This document shows, in pieces, positions 1-8,202 of a stretch of DNA of 64,000 nt (the first letter of the stretch is position 1; the number at the start of each line of letters is the position of its first letter). Below the pieces are notes generated by a model, which was given only the letters and a program-made list of their open reading frames with translations, was not told the DNA's origin and searched no databases. A program made the translations under genes and the position numbers. Source of the stretch: JADJVL01 sp046331545 (lineage in GTDB: Bacteria > Acidobacteriota > Holophagae > Holophagales > Holophagaceae); NCBI GenBank assembly GCA_046331545.1, contig JAXLQR010000002.1, positions 3,415,237 through 3,479,236 of the forward strand, given 5' to 3'.

Positions 1-80
1 GCGCGCCGAAGGCGCCCGAAGCCGGCCCCAAGGCCCCCGGCACCGACCCGAACCCGCACCCGGAAAGCGAAGCCTCATGA
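1..80 (+). CDS. C-terminal tail of upstream gene, probably glutamyl-tRNA reductase
   Basis: An open frame enters from the left edge, reading from base 3, and ends at the TGA at 78-80. That stop overlaps the ATG of hemC (ATGA). The visible 25 residues are rich in Pro, Ala, Lys and Glu (APKAPEAGPK...), like a disordered C-terminal tail, and carry no diagnostic motif. HemA commonly precedes hemC in bacterial haem operons and no other hemA is in the window, so hemA is an inference from context only. Confidence 0.55.
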   Translation, partial: APKAPEAGPKAPGTDPNPHPESEAS

Positions 81-955
81 AGCCCGTCATCGTCGGGACC
101 CGCGGGTCCAAGCTGGCCACCGCCCAGGCCGAATTCCTGGTGGAACACCTGAAGGCGAAGGGCTTCGAGGTCGCGTGGAAGCTCTTCACCACCAGCGGCG
201 ACCGCTGGCTCGAAGGCCCCCTGGACCAGCGGGGCGGCACCGGCTTCTTCACCAAGGAGCTGGAGGACGCCCTGGTGCAGGGGCAGGTGGACGTGCTGAT
301 CCACAGCCTCAAGGACGTGGCCATCGAGCGCCCCGCGGGCATCGTGACGGCCTGCATCCCCGAGCGCGAGGACCCCAGCGACTGGATGGTGATGCGCCGG
401 GACTTCCCGGCGGACGGCGTGGTGGGCACCAGCTCCGTGCGCCGGGAGCGCATGCTCCGCGCGGCCCATCCGGACTGGCGCTTCACCTGGATCCGCGGCA
501 ACGTGCCCACCCGCGTGCAGCGGGTGCGGGACGGCCGCCTGCGGGACGAGCCCCTCCACGCCACCCTGCTGGCGGCCTCGGGCCTCAAGCGCCTGGGTCT
601 CGACCTCGCGGACCTGGACGTGCGGCCGATGGCGCCGGAGGAGCTGCTGCCGGCGCCGGGGCAGGGGGCCCTGCTGGCGGAGACCCGGCCGGACCGCGCC
701 GACGTGATCGAGGCCTTCGCCGGCCTGCACTGCGAGACCACGGCCCGCTGCGTGGCCCTGGAGCGGGGCGTGCTGAAGGGGCTGGGCGGAGGCTGCCAGA
801 TGCCCCTCGGCGCCCTGGCGACGGTGGATGCTGGAGGCGCGATCCGGCTGCGGGCCGTCCACGCCGCGGACGACGGGATCCGCCGCTCGGAATCCGAAGC
901 GAGGGACGACGCCGAGGCCCTGCGCGCCGTCCTCGCGGGCCTGGGGGTCGCTTGA
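77..955 (+). CDS. hemC: Hydroxymethylbilane synthase (porphobilinogen deaminase)
   Basis: Cytoplasmic enzyme that condenses four porphobilinogen molecules into hydroxymethylbilane, the linear tetrapyrrole precursor of haem. At 292 aa it is slightly shorter than the usual ~310. The N-terminus IVGTRGSKLATAQ is the family signature. The acidic segment HSLKDVAIERP (76-86) and the Arg cluster around SSVRRERML match the substrate-binding region. The dipyrromethane-cofactor cysteine is C240 in GGGCQMPLG. The ATG overlaps the upstream stop, and hemD begins inside the hemC stop, so the genes are translationally coupled. Identification is firm. Confidence 0.96.
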   Translation: MKPVIVGTRGSKLATAQAEFLVEHLKAKGFEVAWKLFTTSGDRWLEGPLDQRGGTGFFTKELEDALVQGQVDVLIHSLKDVAIERPAGIVTACIPEREDPSDWMVMRRDFPADGVVGTSSVRRERMLRAAHPDWRFTWIRGNVPTRVQRVRDGRLRDEPLHATLLAASGLKRLGLDLADLDVRPMAPEELLPAPGQGALLAETRPDRADVIEAFAGLHCETTARCVALERGVLKGLGGGCQMPLGALATVDAGGAIRLRAVHAADDGIRRSESEARDDAEALRAVLAGLGVA

Positions 956-1614
956 GGCTCGGCCTGGCCCGGAGCCCCAAGCACTCCCTGAGCCTCGCGG
1001 TGGCGCGCTCGGGCTGGGAGCCGGTCTTCCTGCCCCTGAGCCACGCGGAGCCGAGCCAGGATCCGCCGCCCATCCCCGTGGCCGAAGCCGACGGCGTGCT
1101 GGTCCTCAGCCCCGCCGGCGCGAAGGCGGTGGCCGCGCAGCTGCGGCCGGACCAGGCGGTGCTGGTGCAGGGCCACGGCACCTTCGAGGCCCTCGGCGCG
1201 CCGGAGGGCGCGGCCCAGGTGGCCTTCAGCCCCCGGGCCGAAGGGCTGTGGGAGCTGCTCCGGACGCGCTTCCCGAAGGGCGGCCGCTTCCTCCTGGTGC
1301 GCGGGGAGCGCAGCCGCGGCTTCCTGGAGCAGGCCTCGGCGGGCACGGCCTGGCGCATCGAGCCCTGGATCACCCATCGGGAAGTGGCCGACGTGCCGGC
1401 GCCTTCGCTGGAAGGCCTGGACGCGGTGCTGGCCCTGAGCCCGCTGCAGGCGGAACTCCTCTCCCGCGCGCCCTCCGCGCTCCGGCGCTACGCCTGGGGC
1501 GCCCGCACCGCGGAAGCCTTCGCGGCGTCCGGACGCCCTGCGGACGGGACCGTGGAGCCCGACGCCGACGCCCTGGTGGCCTTCCTGCGCAGCGAACTCA
1601 CGAGGACCCGATGA
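952..1614 (+). CDS. hemD: Uroporphyrinogen-III synthase
   Basis: Closes and rearranges hydroxymethylbilane into uroporphyrinogen III. The likely start is TTG at 952, which overlaps the hemC TGA (TTGA) and gives 220 aa beginning LRLGLARSPKHS. The frame stays open further upstream, but only across hemC. Sequence conservation in HemD is always weak. Support comes from segments such as ADGVLVLSPAGAKAVAAQL and RFLLVRGERSRGFLEQ, which fit the two alternating alpha/beta lobes, from the family-like length, and from the position between hemC and hemL. The end overlaps hemL by ATGA. Confidence 0.88.
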   Translation: MRLGLARSPKHSLSLAVARSGWEPVFLPLSHAEPSQDPPPIPVAEADGVLVLSPAGAKAVAAQLRPDQAVLVQGHGTFEALGAPEGAAQVAFSPRAEGLWELLRTRFPKGGRFLLVRGERSRGFLEQASAGTAWRIEPWITHREVADVPAPSLEGLDAVLALSPLQAELLSRAPSALRRYAWGARTAEAFAASGRPADGTVEPDADALVAFLRSELTRTR

Positions 1615-2879
1615 GCAACGACACCCTCTTCCAGGAAGCCCTCACCCACTTCCCCGGCGGCGTCTCGAGCCCGGTGCGGGCCTTCCGCGCCGTGGGCGGC
1701 ACGCCGAAGTTCTTCAAGCGGGCCTGGGGCTGGCGGTTCGAGGACGAGGAGGGGCGCACCTTCCTGGACCTCTGCATGAGCTGGGGCCCGCTCATCCTGG
1801 GCCACGCGAACCCCGACATCCTGGCCGCGGTCACCGAGGCCATGCACGAGGGCCTGACCTTCGGCGCGCCGTCGCGGCGCGAGCTGGCCCTGGCCCGGAA
1901 GATCAAGGCCATGGTGCCCTTCGTGGAGAAAATGCGCTTCGTCTCCAGCGGCACCGAGGCCGTGATGAGCGCGCTGCGCGCCGCCCGGGGCTTCACGGGC
2001 CGGGAGCGCCTCCTGAAGTTCGACGGCTGCTACCACGGCCACGCCGACGCGCTGCTGGTGAAGGCGGGCAGCGGCCTCGTCACCTTCGGCGAACCCAGCA
2101 GCGCGGGCATCCCCAGGGCCGTCGGGGAGCTCACCAGCGTGCTGAGCCTGGACGACCTGGAAGGTCTGGAGGCCTATTTCGCGAAGCACGGCGCCGAGAC
2201 CGCCGCGGCCATCATCGAGCCCATCCCGGCGAACAACGGACTGCTGGTGCAGCGCGCGGACTTCCTGAAGGCCCTGCGCGGCCTGTGCACGAAGCACGGC
2301 GTCCTGCTCATCTTCGACGAGGTGATCTCGGGCTTCCGGGTGGCGCCCGGCGGCGCGGCGGAGCTCTTAGGCATCACGCCGGACCTCGCCACCTACGGCA
2401 AGATCATCGGCGGCGGCATGCCCGTGGGCTGCTACGGCGGCCGGAAAGACGTGATGGGCGTGGTGAGCCCCGACGGGCCCGTGTACCAGGCGGGCACCCT
2501 GAGCGGCAATCCCGTGGCCATGGCGGCGGGCCTCGCCACGATGGAGCGCCTGACGCCGGCCCTCTTCGCCGACCTCGAGGCCAAGGCCGCGCGCTGGTCG
2601 AAGGCCTTCGAGAAGATCCCCGGCCTCCACTGCCCCCACGTGGGCAGCCTGCTCTGGCCCCTCTTCCAGCCCGAGGTCCGCCGCGCCGACCGCATCGAGT
2701 CCGGCGCCATCGCCCAGTTCAACAAGCTCCACCGGCTCATGCTGGACCAGGGCGTCTACCTGGCGCCGAGCGGCTACGAGGTGGCCTTCCTCAGCGCGGT
2801 CCACGGGGACGAGGCGCTGGCGGCCTTCGAGACGGCGGTGGCGGCGGTGGCGCCGGAGTTCGGGGAAGGAAAGGCATGA
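1611..2879 (+). CDS. hemL: Glutamate-1-semialdehyde 2,1-aminomutase
   Basis: PLP enzyme that converts glutamate-1-semialdehyde to 5-aminolevulinate, so haem is made here by the C5 (glutamyl-tRNA) route. It is 422 aa, the normal length. Family hallmarks visible are FPGGVSSPVRAF at the N-terminus, the substrate and PLP regions SSGTEAVMSALRAARG and DGCYHGHAD, IFDEVISGFR, and the Schiff-base lysine K264 in TYGKIIGGGMPVG. The ATG at 1611 overlaps the hemD stop. A presumed promoter and the vapBC pair follow after about 100 bp. Confidence 0.97.
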   Translation: MSNDTLFQEALTHFPGGVSSPVRAFRAVGGTPKFFKRAWGWRFEDEEGRTFLDLCMSWGPLILGHANPDILAAVTEAMHEGLTFGAPSRRELALARKIKAMVPFVEKMRFVSSGTEAVMSALRAARGFTGRERLLKFDGCYHGHADALLVKAGSGLVTFGEPSSAGIPRAVGELTSVLSLDDLEGLEAYFAKHGAETAAAIIEPIPANNGLLVQRADFLKALRGLCTKHGVLLIFDEVISGFRVAPGGAAELLGITPDLATYGKIIGGGMPVGCYGGRKDVMGVVSPDGPVYQAGTLSGNPVAMAAGLATMERLTPALFADLEAKAARWSKAFEKIPGLHCPHVGSLLWPLFQPEVRRADRIESGAIAQFNKLHRLMLDQGVYLAPSGYEVAFLSAVHGDEALAAFETAVAAVAPEFGEGKA

Positions 2880-2955
2880 CTCGGAAACGGCCCGCCTCCG
2901 GTCGAGGAGCGACCAGCGCCCGGGAACGGACGGAGGCTGGCGGGGTGAAGCCTGG

Positions 2956-2974
2956 GGATATATCCTATATATCC
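2956..2974. promoter_or_regulatory. AT-rich operator/promoter of vapBC
   Basis: GGATATATCC (2956-2965) is a perfect palindrome and is followed at once by a second ATATATCC copy, giving a 9-bp direct repeat in an otherwise very GC-rich stretch. TATCCT within it can serve as a -10. It lies 12 bp upstream of the antitoxin ATG, where autoregulated VapB/VapBC complexes usually bind. The function is inferred from position and symmetry. Confidence 0.6.
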
Positions 2975-2986
2975 GAGGTGCCCCCG

Positions 2987-3247
2987 ATGCCGCCCCCCCT
3001 CGAAGCCACCGCCAAGGTCTTCATGTCCGGCAGCAGCCAAGCGGTGCGCCTGCCCAAAGCCTTCAGGTTCGACGTTGACGAGGTCGCGATCCGGAAGGAG
3101 GGCGACGAGGTGATCCTGAGCCCCCTCCGGCCCCGCCCCTGGCCCAAAGGCTACTGGGCCTCCTTCGGTCCCCTCGGCGACGATTTCGAGGTCCCCGAGG
3201 CGCTGCCCCGCAGCCCGAAGCGCGACAAGATCCTGGAGGGGCTGTGA
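2987..3247 (+). CDS. vapB: VapB-type antitoxin (AbrB/MazE-like fold)
   Basis: 86-aa antitoxin expected to neutralise the PIN toxin encoded directly downstream and to autorepress the pair. The core ATAKVFMSGSSQAVRLPKAFRF (8-29) is the swapped-hairpin AbrB-type DNA-binding signature of VapB. The C-terminus (GDDFEVPEALPRSPKRD) is the acidic, flexible toxin-binding tail. ATG 2987 is preferred over the in-frame GTG at 2978 because it places the conserved block at the usual distance from Met. The stop overlaps the toxin GTG (GTGA). The pair sits inside the haem cluster. Confidence 0.85.
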   Translation: MPPPLEATAKVFMSGSSQAVRLPKAFRFDVDEVAIRKEGDEVILSPLRPRPWPKGYWASFGPLGDDFEVPEALPRSPKRDKILEGL

Positions 3248-3648
3248 GGTACCTCCTGGACACGGACACCTGCGTGTTCGCCCTCAAGCACCAGGCGGAC
3301 GTCCGGCGGCGCTTCGGGAAGGTGAGCCCCGACGACGTGGCGGTGAGTGCCATGACCCTGGCGGAACTCCGCTACGGCAGCCTGCGCAGCAAGCAGCCTG
3401 GGAAGACGTGGCGCGAGGTGGAAGCCTTCCTGGAACCGATCCGCGTGCTGCCCTTCGACGAAGGCGCGGCGCTGGCCCACGCGGAGCTGCGCCTCGCCTT
3501 GAGGGCGAAACCCATCGGCGAGCGGGACCTGGTCATCGCCTCGGTGGCGGCGGCCAGGCGGCTGGCGGTGGTCACCCACAACACCCGGGAGTTCGCACGG
3601 GTGCCGGGCCTGGTCTGCGAGGACTGGAGCCTCGGGGTTGCTCCATGA
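3244..3648 (+). CDS. vapC: VapC-type PIN-domain ribonuclease toxin
   Basis: 134-aa PIN-domain endoribonuclease, which in characterised VapC proteins cleaves tRNA or rRNA. The N-terminus YLLDTDTCVFAL supplies the first catalytic Asp. The acidic residue in AELRYGS and the block ERDLVIASVAAARRLAVVTHNTREF supply the remaining PIN signature. Length and order (antitoxin first, 4-bp overlap) are canonical for vapBC. The stop overlaps the ATG of the first of three small membrane proteins, so read-through transcription into hemE is possible. Confidence 0.9.
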   Translation: MRYLLDTDTCVFALKHQADVRRRFGKVSPDDVAVSAMTLAELRYGSLRSKQPGKTWREVEAFLEPIRVLPFDEGAALAHAELRLALRAKPIGERDLVIASVAAARRLAVVTHNTREFARVPGLVCEDWSLGVAP

Positions 3649-3998
3649 GCCGCTTGGCCAAGCTCCTCTTCGCCCTTGGAGCCCACAGCCCCTGGGTGGT
3701 GGGACCCGTGGCGCTGGTGGGGATGCTCTTCCTCTTCCCGCCGGGACCGGTGGCGTCGCCGGAGCAGGGGGCAAGCATCGAGCGCGCGTGGACGGGCTTC
3801 GGCCTCGCCCTGGCGGTGTCGGGGCTCGGGTTCTTCGCGACCCTCATCGCCGGGCTGGTGCATTGCGTGCGGGACGCGTCCCTGTCGGGCGGGCTGAAGG
3901 CCTTCCGGGCCCTCGCGATGCTGGTCCTCGGGGCCGTGATGGTGCCCGCCTACTTCTGGGCGCGCGTGCTGCCGTCGAAACCGGGGGGCGCGCGATGA
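3645..3998 (+). CDS. Small membrane protein 1 of a tandem trio
   Basis: 117 aa with at least three hydrophobic segments (about 18-36, 52-72, 88-105). No family recognised. It ends in the aromatic motif VPAYFWARVLP, which recurs as VPIYYWMFIKP and MPAFFWIHLRP in the two following proteins. It also shares a central VHC(V/L)(R/K) motif with the next one. The three are therefore read as diverged tandem paralogues. The ATG overlaps the vapC stop and the stop overlaps the next ATG. Function unknown. Confidence 0.75.
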   Translation: MSRLAKLLFALGAHSPWVVGPVALVGMLFLFPPGPVASPEQGASIERAWTGFGLALAVSGLGFFATLIAGLVHCVRDASLSGGLKAFRALAMLVLGAVMVPAYFWARVLPSKPGGAR

Positions 3999-4378
3999 AG
4001 CCCTGGCACAAGGTGGCCCTCGGGATCATGAGCCACTGGTTCTTCCTCTACCTGCCCTTCTTCTTCGTCGCCATCCTCGGCCTGGTCGCGACGACCGCCA
4101 GCCAGGGCGGCCACGGCCAGCCGGGGCCGCTGTTCATGGTGGGGATCATCGCCCTCTTCGCGATGCACTTCCTCAGCATCCTCCTGATGATCGGCACGCA
4201 GATCCTCTACGTGGTGCATTGCCTGAAACATCCGCGCTTCGCCGAGGGGAACCAGCGGGTCCTGTGGGTGCTGTTGCTCTTCTTCCTCGGCGTCTTCGCG
4301 GTGCCGATCTACTACTGGATGTTCATCAAGCCCCAGCCTCTGGGGGAACCCTTCTTGGGACCCAAGGCCGCGTCATGA
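3995..4378 (+). CDS. Small membrane protein 2 of a tandem trio
   Basis: 127 aa with three long hydrophobic stretches (about 15-33, 47-72, 88-108). The arrangement is the same as in both neighbours: an N-terminal KPWHKVALGI start, a middle segment ending in YVVHCLKHPRFAEGNQRVLW, and a terminal VPIYYWMFIKP. It is most similar to the protein that follows. ATGA overlaps on both sides indicate one translational unit. No known domain is recognised; a role linked to haem-cluster expression or membrane state would be speculation. Confidence 0.78.
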   Translation: MKPWHKVALGIMSHWFFLYLPFFFVAILGLVATTASQGGHGQPGPLFMVGIIALFAMHFLSILLMIGTQILYVVHCLKHPRFAEGNQRVLWVLLLFFLGVFAVPIYYWMFIKPQPLGEPFLGPKAAS

Positions 4379-4752
4379 ACCCATGGCTCAAGCGCCTCGT
4401 GGGCGTCCTCACCTTCTGGCCTCCGCTGTACATGGCCCTCTTCATGAGCTTTGTGCTCTGGGGGATCCTCGGCGGCCTGCGGCACCTTCCGAACGGACCC
4501 GGGGACGGTCCACCCGCGGCCTTCATCCTCCTCTTCCTCTGCCACCTCTTCACCATCCTCCTCCTCTTCGCCCTGGTGGCCTTCTACGCCGTGTGCGTGT
4601 TCAAGCATCCGGCCCTGCCCCAGGACCGCCGCATCCTCTGGCTCATCCTCATCCTGATGTTCGGCTTCTTCGCGATGCCGGCCTTCTTCTGGATCCACCT
4701 CCGGCCGCTTCCCGACGACGGAAGCCTCTTCGGGAACAAGGAATCCGCATGA
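4375..4752 (+). CDS. Small membrane protein 3 of a tandem trio
   Basis: 125 aa with three hydrophobic segments. It starts MNPWLKRLVGVLTF, parallel to the MKPWHKVALGIM start of the preceding gene. It carries the shared FKHPALPQDRRILWLIL block and ends MPAFFWIHLRPLPDDGS. The strong co-linear similarity to its neighbour supports recent tandem duplication. Its stop overlaps the hemE ATG, so hemE translation is probably coupled to it. Confidence 0.78.
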   Translation: MNPWLKRLVGVLTFWPPLYMALFMSFVLWGILGGLRHLPNGPGDGPPAAFILLFLCHLFTILLLFALVAFYAVCVFKHPALPQDRRILWLILILMFGFFAMPAFFWIHLRPLPDDGSLFGNKESA

Positions 4753-5756
4753 CCAAGCCCCTGCTCAACGTCCTGAAGGGCGAGACGCTCTCGCCGCCGC
4801 CGGTCTGGTTCATGCGCCAGGCGGGGCGCTTCCTGCCGGAGTACCGGTCGATCCGGGCCAAGGCCACCTTCGAGGAGCTGCTGAACGACAGCGACCTGGC
4901 CGCCGAGGTGACGCTGCAGCCCATCCGCCGCTTCCCGAGGATCGACGGCGCCATCATCTTCAGCGACATCTTGGTGATCCTCGACGCGCTGGGCTGCGGG
5001 GTCACCATCCCCGAGGGCGGGCCGCGGCTGGCGAAGACCCTGGACCAGCTCGATCCCTCCGTCGAGCTCGACGAGCGCGTCTTCGAGCCCGTGCAGGCCG
5101 CCATCCGCAAGGTGAAGGCCGAACTGCCCCCCCACGTGACCATGCTGGGCTTCGCGGGCGCGCCCTGGACCCTGCTCGCCTACGGCCTGGAAGGGAAGGG
5201 GTCGAAGACCTGGGCCAAGGCCAAGGCCTTCCTCCACCGGGAGCCCGCGAAGGCGAAGGCCTGGCTGGACAGGCTGGCGGACGCCGCGGCGCGGCTGCTG
5301 AACCTGCACATCGCCGCCGGGGCCGAGGGCGTGCAGCTCTTCGACACCTGGGCCGGCGAGCTGGACCCCATGGACTACGAGACGTTCAGCCTTCCCGCGG
5401 TGCGCCGGACCCTGGAGCAGGTGCAGGGGGCGCCGCGCCTCTTCTTCGCCCGCAGCGGCCACCTGCCCGACGAACTGCTGGACCTGCCCTGCGAGGGTCT
5501 CGCGGTGCCCTGGCAGGTGCCGATGGTGGAGGCCCGCCACCGCTTCGCCCCCCACGGGGACAGGCCAGGGAAGGTGCTCCAGGGCAACCTGGACCCCGCC
5601 ATCCTCCTGGCCGGCGCCGGCCCCGCCACCGCCAAGGCCCGGGCCATCGTGGATGTCATGAAGGGCGCCCCCCACGTCTTCAACCTCGGCCACGGCCTCC
5701 TGCCGGAGACCGATCCCGAGGTGCTGGCCGCGGTGATCGAGGAAGTGAAACGATGA
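4749..5756 (+). CDS. hemE: Uroporphyrinogen decarboxylase
   Basis: Decarboxylates the four acetate side chains of uroporphyrinogen III to give coproporphyrinogen III. 335 aa, typical length. Signature 1 is PVWFMRQAGRFLPEYR (18-33) with the substrate-binding arginines. The catalytic Asp is D73 in IIFSDILVILDALG. The second signature appears as GFAGAPWTLLAYGLEGKGSK, and QLFDTWAGELDP and NLGHGLLPETDPE are also conserved. The ATG overlaps the preceding membrane-protein stop. The gap to hemN is 86 bp. Confidence 0.97.
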   Translation: MTKPLLNVLKGETLSPPPVWFMRQAGRFLPEYRSIRAKATFEELLNDSDLAAEVTLQPIRRFPRIDGAIIFSDILVILDALGCGVTIPEGGPRLAKTLDQLDPSVELDERVFEPVQAAIRKVKAELPPHVTMLGFAGAPWTLLAYGLEGKGSKTWAKAKAFLHREPAKAKAWLDRLADAAARLLNLHIAAGAEGVQLFDTWAGELDPMDYETFSLPAVRRTLEQVQGAPRLFFARSGHLPDELLDLPCEGLAVPWQVPMVEARHRFAPHGDRPGKVLQGNLDPAILLAGAGPATAKARAIVDVMKGAPHVFNLGHGLLPETDPEVLAAVIEEVKR

Positions 5757-5842
5757 ACGTCCGCGGGCCGCGCCCCCGCCGTCCCGGCCCTGTCCAGGCC
5801 GGCGGCGTGACGGCCTGCGCCAAGCCCGGGCTAAGGTGAACC

Positions 5843-7207
5843 ATGGCCTCCCTCTCCGAACTCATCCAGCGCTATGACCGCCCCGGCCCCCGCTACACGG
5901 GCTATCCCATGCCCCCGGCCTGGCACGACGACTTCCAGGAGGCCGAGCTGATCGCCGGGCTGAAGCGGGCCAACGCGAGCCGCGAGCCCCTCAGCTTCTA
6001 CGCGCACCTGCCCTTCTGCCGCCGGCGCTGCGCCTACTGCGGCTGCAACGTGGTCATCAGCCCCCACTACGACCCCGTCGAGGCCTTCCTCCAGAGCCTG
6101 GAGCGGGAGCTGGACCTGTGGGCCTCCCACCTGCCGGACCGGCGCGGCGTCATCCAGCTCCACTGGGGCGGCGGCACGCCGACGTACCTCAAGGTCCCGG
6201 AGCTGGAGCGGGTCTTCCGCCTCATCACGGACCGCTTCCCGACCCTGCCCGGCGCGGAGATCAGCCTGGAGGCCGATCCCACCTTCCTCACCGACGACCA
6301 GTTGCCGGCCCTTCGCGGCCTCGGCTTCAACCGCGTCTCCTTCGGCGTGCAGGACCTGGACGAGGAGGTGCAGGAGCTCATCACCCGGGGGCAGACCTGG
6401 GAGCAGACCCTCCGGGCGGTGGAGCAGGCGCGCAAGGTGGGCTTCGAGGGCGTGAACGTGGACTTGGTCTACGGGCTTCCGGGCCAGGACCTCGCCAAGT
6501 TCCGCCGCACCCTGGACGAGGTCGTCGCGTTGCAGCCCAACCGCCTGGCGGTCTACGGCTTCGCCTACCTGCCGGCGATGATGCCCTTCCAGCGCAGCAT
6601 CCCCAAGGACACGCTGCCGGACCCGGACACCAAGCTGCAGCTCCTGCTGCTGGCCTCGGAGAAGCTGGAGGCCGCGGGCTACGTGCCCGTGGGCATGGAC
6701 CATTTCGCCCACCCGGACGACAGCCTCGCCAAGGCGGTGCTGGACGGCTCCATCATCCGCAACTTCATGGGCTACGCCGTGCAGGGCGGCCCAGACATGG
6801 TGAGCGTGGGCCCCAGCGCCATCAGCGACGTGGGCTACGTCTACCACCAGAACGACAAGATCCTCAGCAAGTGGGAGAAGGCGGTCGATTCGGGCCACTT
6901 CGCCATGCACAAGGGCTTCACCTGCGACGGCGAGGACCGCATGCGCCGCTGGGTCATCCACCAGGTCATGGGCCGCTTCGACCTGCGCTGGGCGGACCTG
7001 AAGGCCAAGTTCGGCATCGACGGGCCCACGCATTTCGCGGACGCCATCGAGGCCCTGAAGGCGGAGGAGCCCTGGGGCATCGTCAACGTGGACGACGAGG
7101 GCGTGCATGTGACGAAGCTCGGCCAGCGCTTCGTGCGCAACCTCGCCATGCCGTTTGATGCCTACCTGTCGAAGCTGGCGGGGAAGACCTTCTCGAGGAC
7201 GGTTTGA
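5843..7207 (+). CDS. hemN: Oxygen-independent coproporphyrinogen III oxidase (radical SAM)
   Basis: Radical SAM enzyme that oxidatively decarboxylates coproporphyrinogen III to protoporphyrinogen IX without O2. 454 aa, the HemN length. The characteristic CX3CX2CXC is C59, C63, C66 and C68 in FCRRRCAYCGCNV. HWGGGTPTYL, EADPTFLT and NRVSFGVQDLD follow as in true HemN rather than HemW. The C-terminal HemN domain is present. An AGGTGA Shine-Dalgarno lies 5-10 nt upstream of ATG 5843. Presence of HemN fits haem synthesis under anoxia. Confidence 0.96.
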   Translation: MASLSELIQRYDRPGPRYTGYPMPPAWHDDFQEAELIAGLKRANASREPLSFYAHLPFCRRRCAYCGCNVVISPHYDPVEAFLQSLERELDLWASHLPDRRGVIQLHWGGGTPTYLKVPELERVFRLITDRFPTLPGAEISLEADPTFLTDDQLPALRGLGFNRVSFGVQDLDEEVQELITRGQTWEQTLRAVEQARKVGFEGVNVDLVYGLPGQDLAKFRRTLDEVVALQPNRLAVYGFAYLPAMMPFQRSIPKDTLPDPDTKLQLLLLASEKLEAAGYVPVGMDHFAHPDDSLAKAVLDGSIIRNFMGYAVQGGPDMVSVGPSAISDVGYVYHQNDKILSKWEKAVDSGHFAMHKGFTCDGEDRMRRWVIHQVMGRFDLRWADLKAKFGIDGPTHFADAIEALKAEEPWGIVNVDDEGVHVTKLGQRFVRNLAMPFDAYLSKLAGKTFSRTV

Positions 7208-8202
7208 GCGCCGCCGCCCCCGAACGGAACGGCGCCCACGCCGACACCGCCGTCCTCCTCCTCAACCTGGGCGGCCCGGTGAAGCTCCAGCACGTGGAGC
7301 CCTTCCTCCACGCCCTCTTCGCGGACCGGGACCTGGTCCGCCTCCCTGGGCCGGCGTGGTTCCAGCCGGTCTTCGCGAAGCTCATCAGCAAGGGCCGGGC
7401 GAAGGCGGCCCGGGCGCGCTACGCGGAGATCGGCGGGGGTTCGCCGCTGCTCCGGGAGAGCGCGGCCCAGGCGCGGGAGCTGCGCGCGAAGCTGCGGGCG
7501 GCGGGCATCGCCTCGCCGGTGAAGCTCTGCTTCCGCACCTCCCAGCCCCGGGCCGCGGGCCTGCTGGAGGCCCTGAGGCGACGGGGCGTCACGAAGCTGC
7601 TGCCGGTGCCCCTCTACCCCCACGACTGCAAGGCGACGACGGGCTCGAGCCTGCGGGAACTGGCGCGGGTGGCGAAGGATCTCGGACTCATCCTCCTCGA
7701 GGGCGTGAACCACTACGCCCTCGACGAGGACTACCTCGAGTCCGTCGCGGGGCCGGTGCGCGACGCCCTGGCGGAGCTCCCCGGCGCCACGGTGATCTTC
7801 AGCGCCCACAGCCTGCCGGTGAAGCAGATCGTCCGCACCGGCGACCCCTATGAAGGCGAGATCAAGGCCTGCGTGGCGGCCCTGGCCACGAAGCTCGGCG
7901 ACCTGCCCGGCGGCACGCGCCTGGCCTACCAGAGCCGCGTGGGGCCCATCCGCTGGCTGGAGCCGAACCTCAAGGAGGTGCTGGCGGAATGCGCCGGCAA
8001 GGACGTCATCGTGGTGCCCATCAGCTTCGTGAGCGAGCACATCGAGACCCTCCACGAGCTGGACATCGAGTACCGGGAGGTGGCCCAGCACGCCGGCGTG
8101 CGGGGCTACCGCCGCGTGCCCGTGCCCGGCGTCCACCCGGCCTTCATCCGCTGCCTCGAGCGCCACACCCTGGAAGCCCTGAAGGAGGACCTCCCCGCAT
8201 GA
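7204..8202 (+). CDS. hemH: Ferrochelatase
   Basis: Inserts Fe2+ into protoporphyrin IX, the terminal step of the classical protoporphyrin route. 332 aa. It begins with a TTG start overlapping the hemN TGA. Family motifs are LLLNLGGPVKLQHVEPFL, the metal-binding H202 in FSAHSLPVK, YQSRVGPIRWLEPN, and PISFVSEHIETLHELDIEY with the catalytic acidic residue. No N-terminal membrane helix is seen. The stop overlaps the next ATG. Confidence 0.96.
   Translation: MSAAAPERNGAHADTAVLLLNLGGPVKLQHVEPFLHALFADRDLVRLPGPAWFQPVFAKLISKGRAKAARARYAEIGGGSPLLRESAAQARELRAKLRAAGIASPVKLCFRTSQPRAAGLLEALRRRGVTKLLPVPLYPHDCKATTGSSLRELARVAKDLGLILLEGVNHYALDEDYLESVAGPVRDALAELPGATVIFSAHSLPVKQIVRTGDPYEGEIKACVAALATKLGDLPGGTRLAYQSRVGPIRWLEPNLKEVLAECAGKDVIVVPISFVSEHIETLHELDIEYREVAQHAGVRGYRRVPVPGVHPAFIRCLERHTLEALKEDLPA

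Noticed and set aside
828..3247. Long overlapping open frames on both strands across hemC-hemL (and similar frames throughout)
   Set aside because: High GC removes stop codons from non-coding frames; these translations are Arg/Pro/Gly/Ala-rich with no motifs and lie over genes with clear families.
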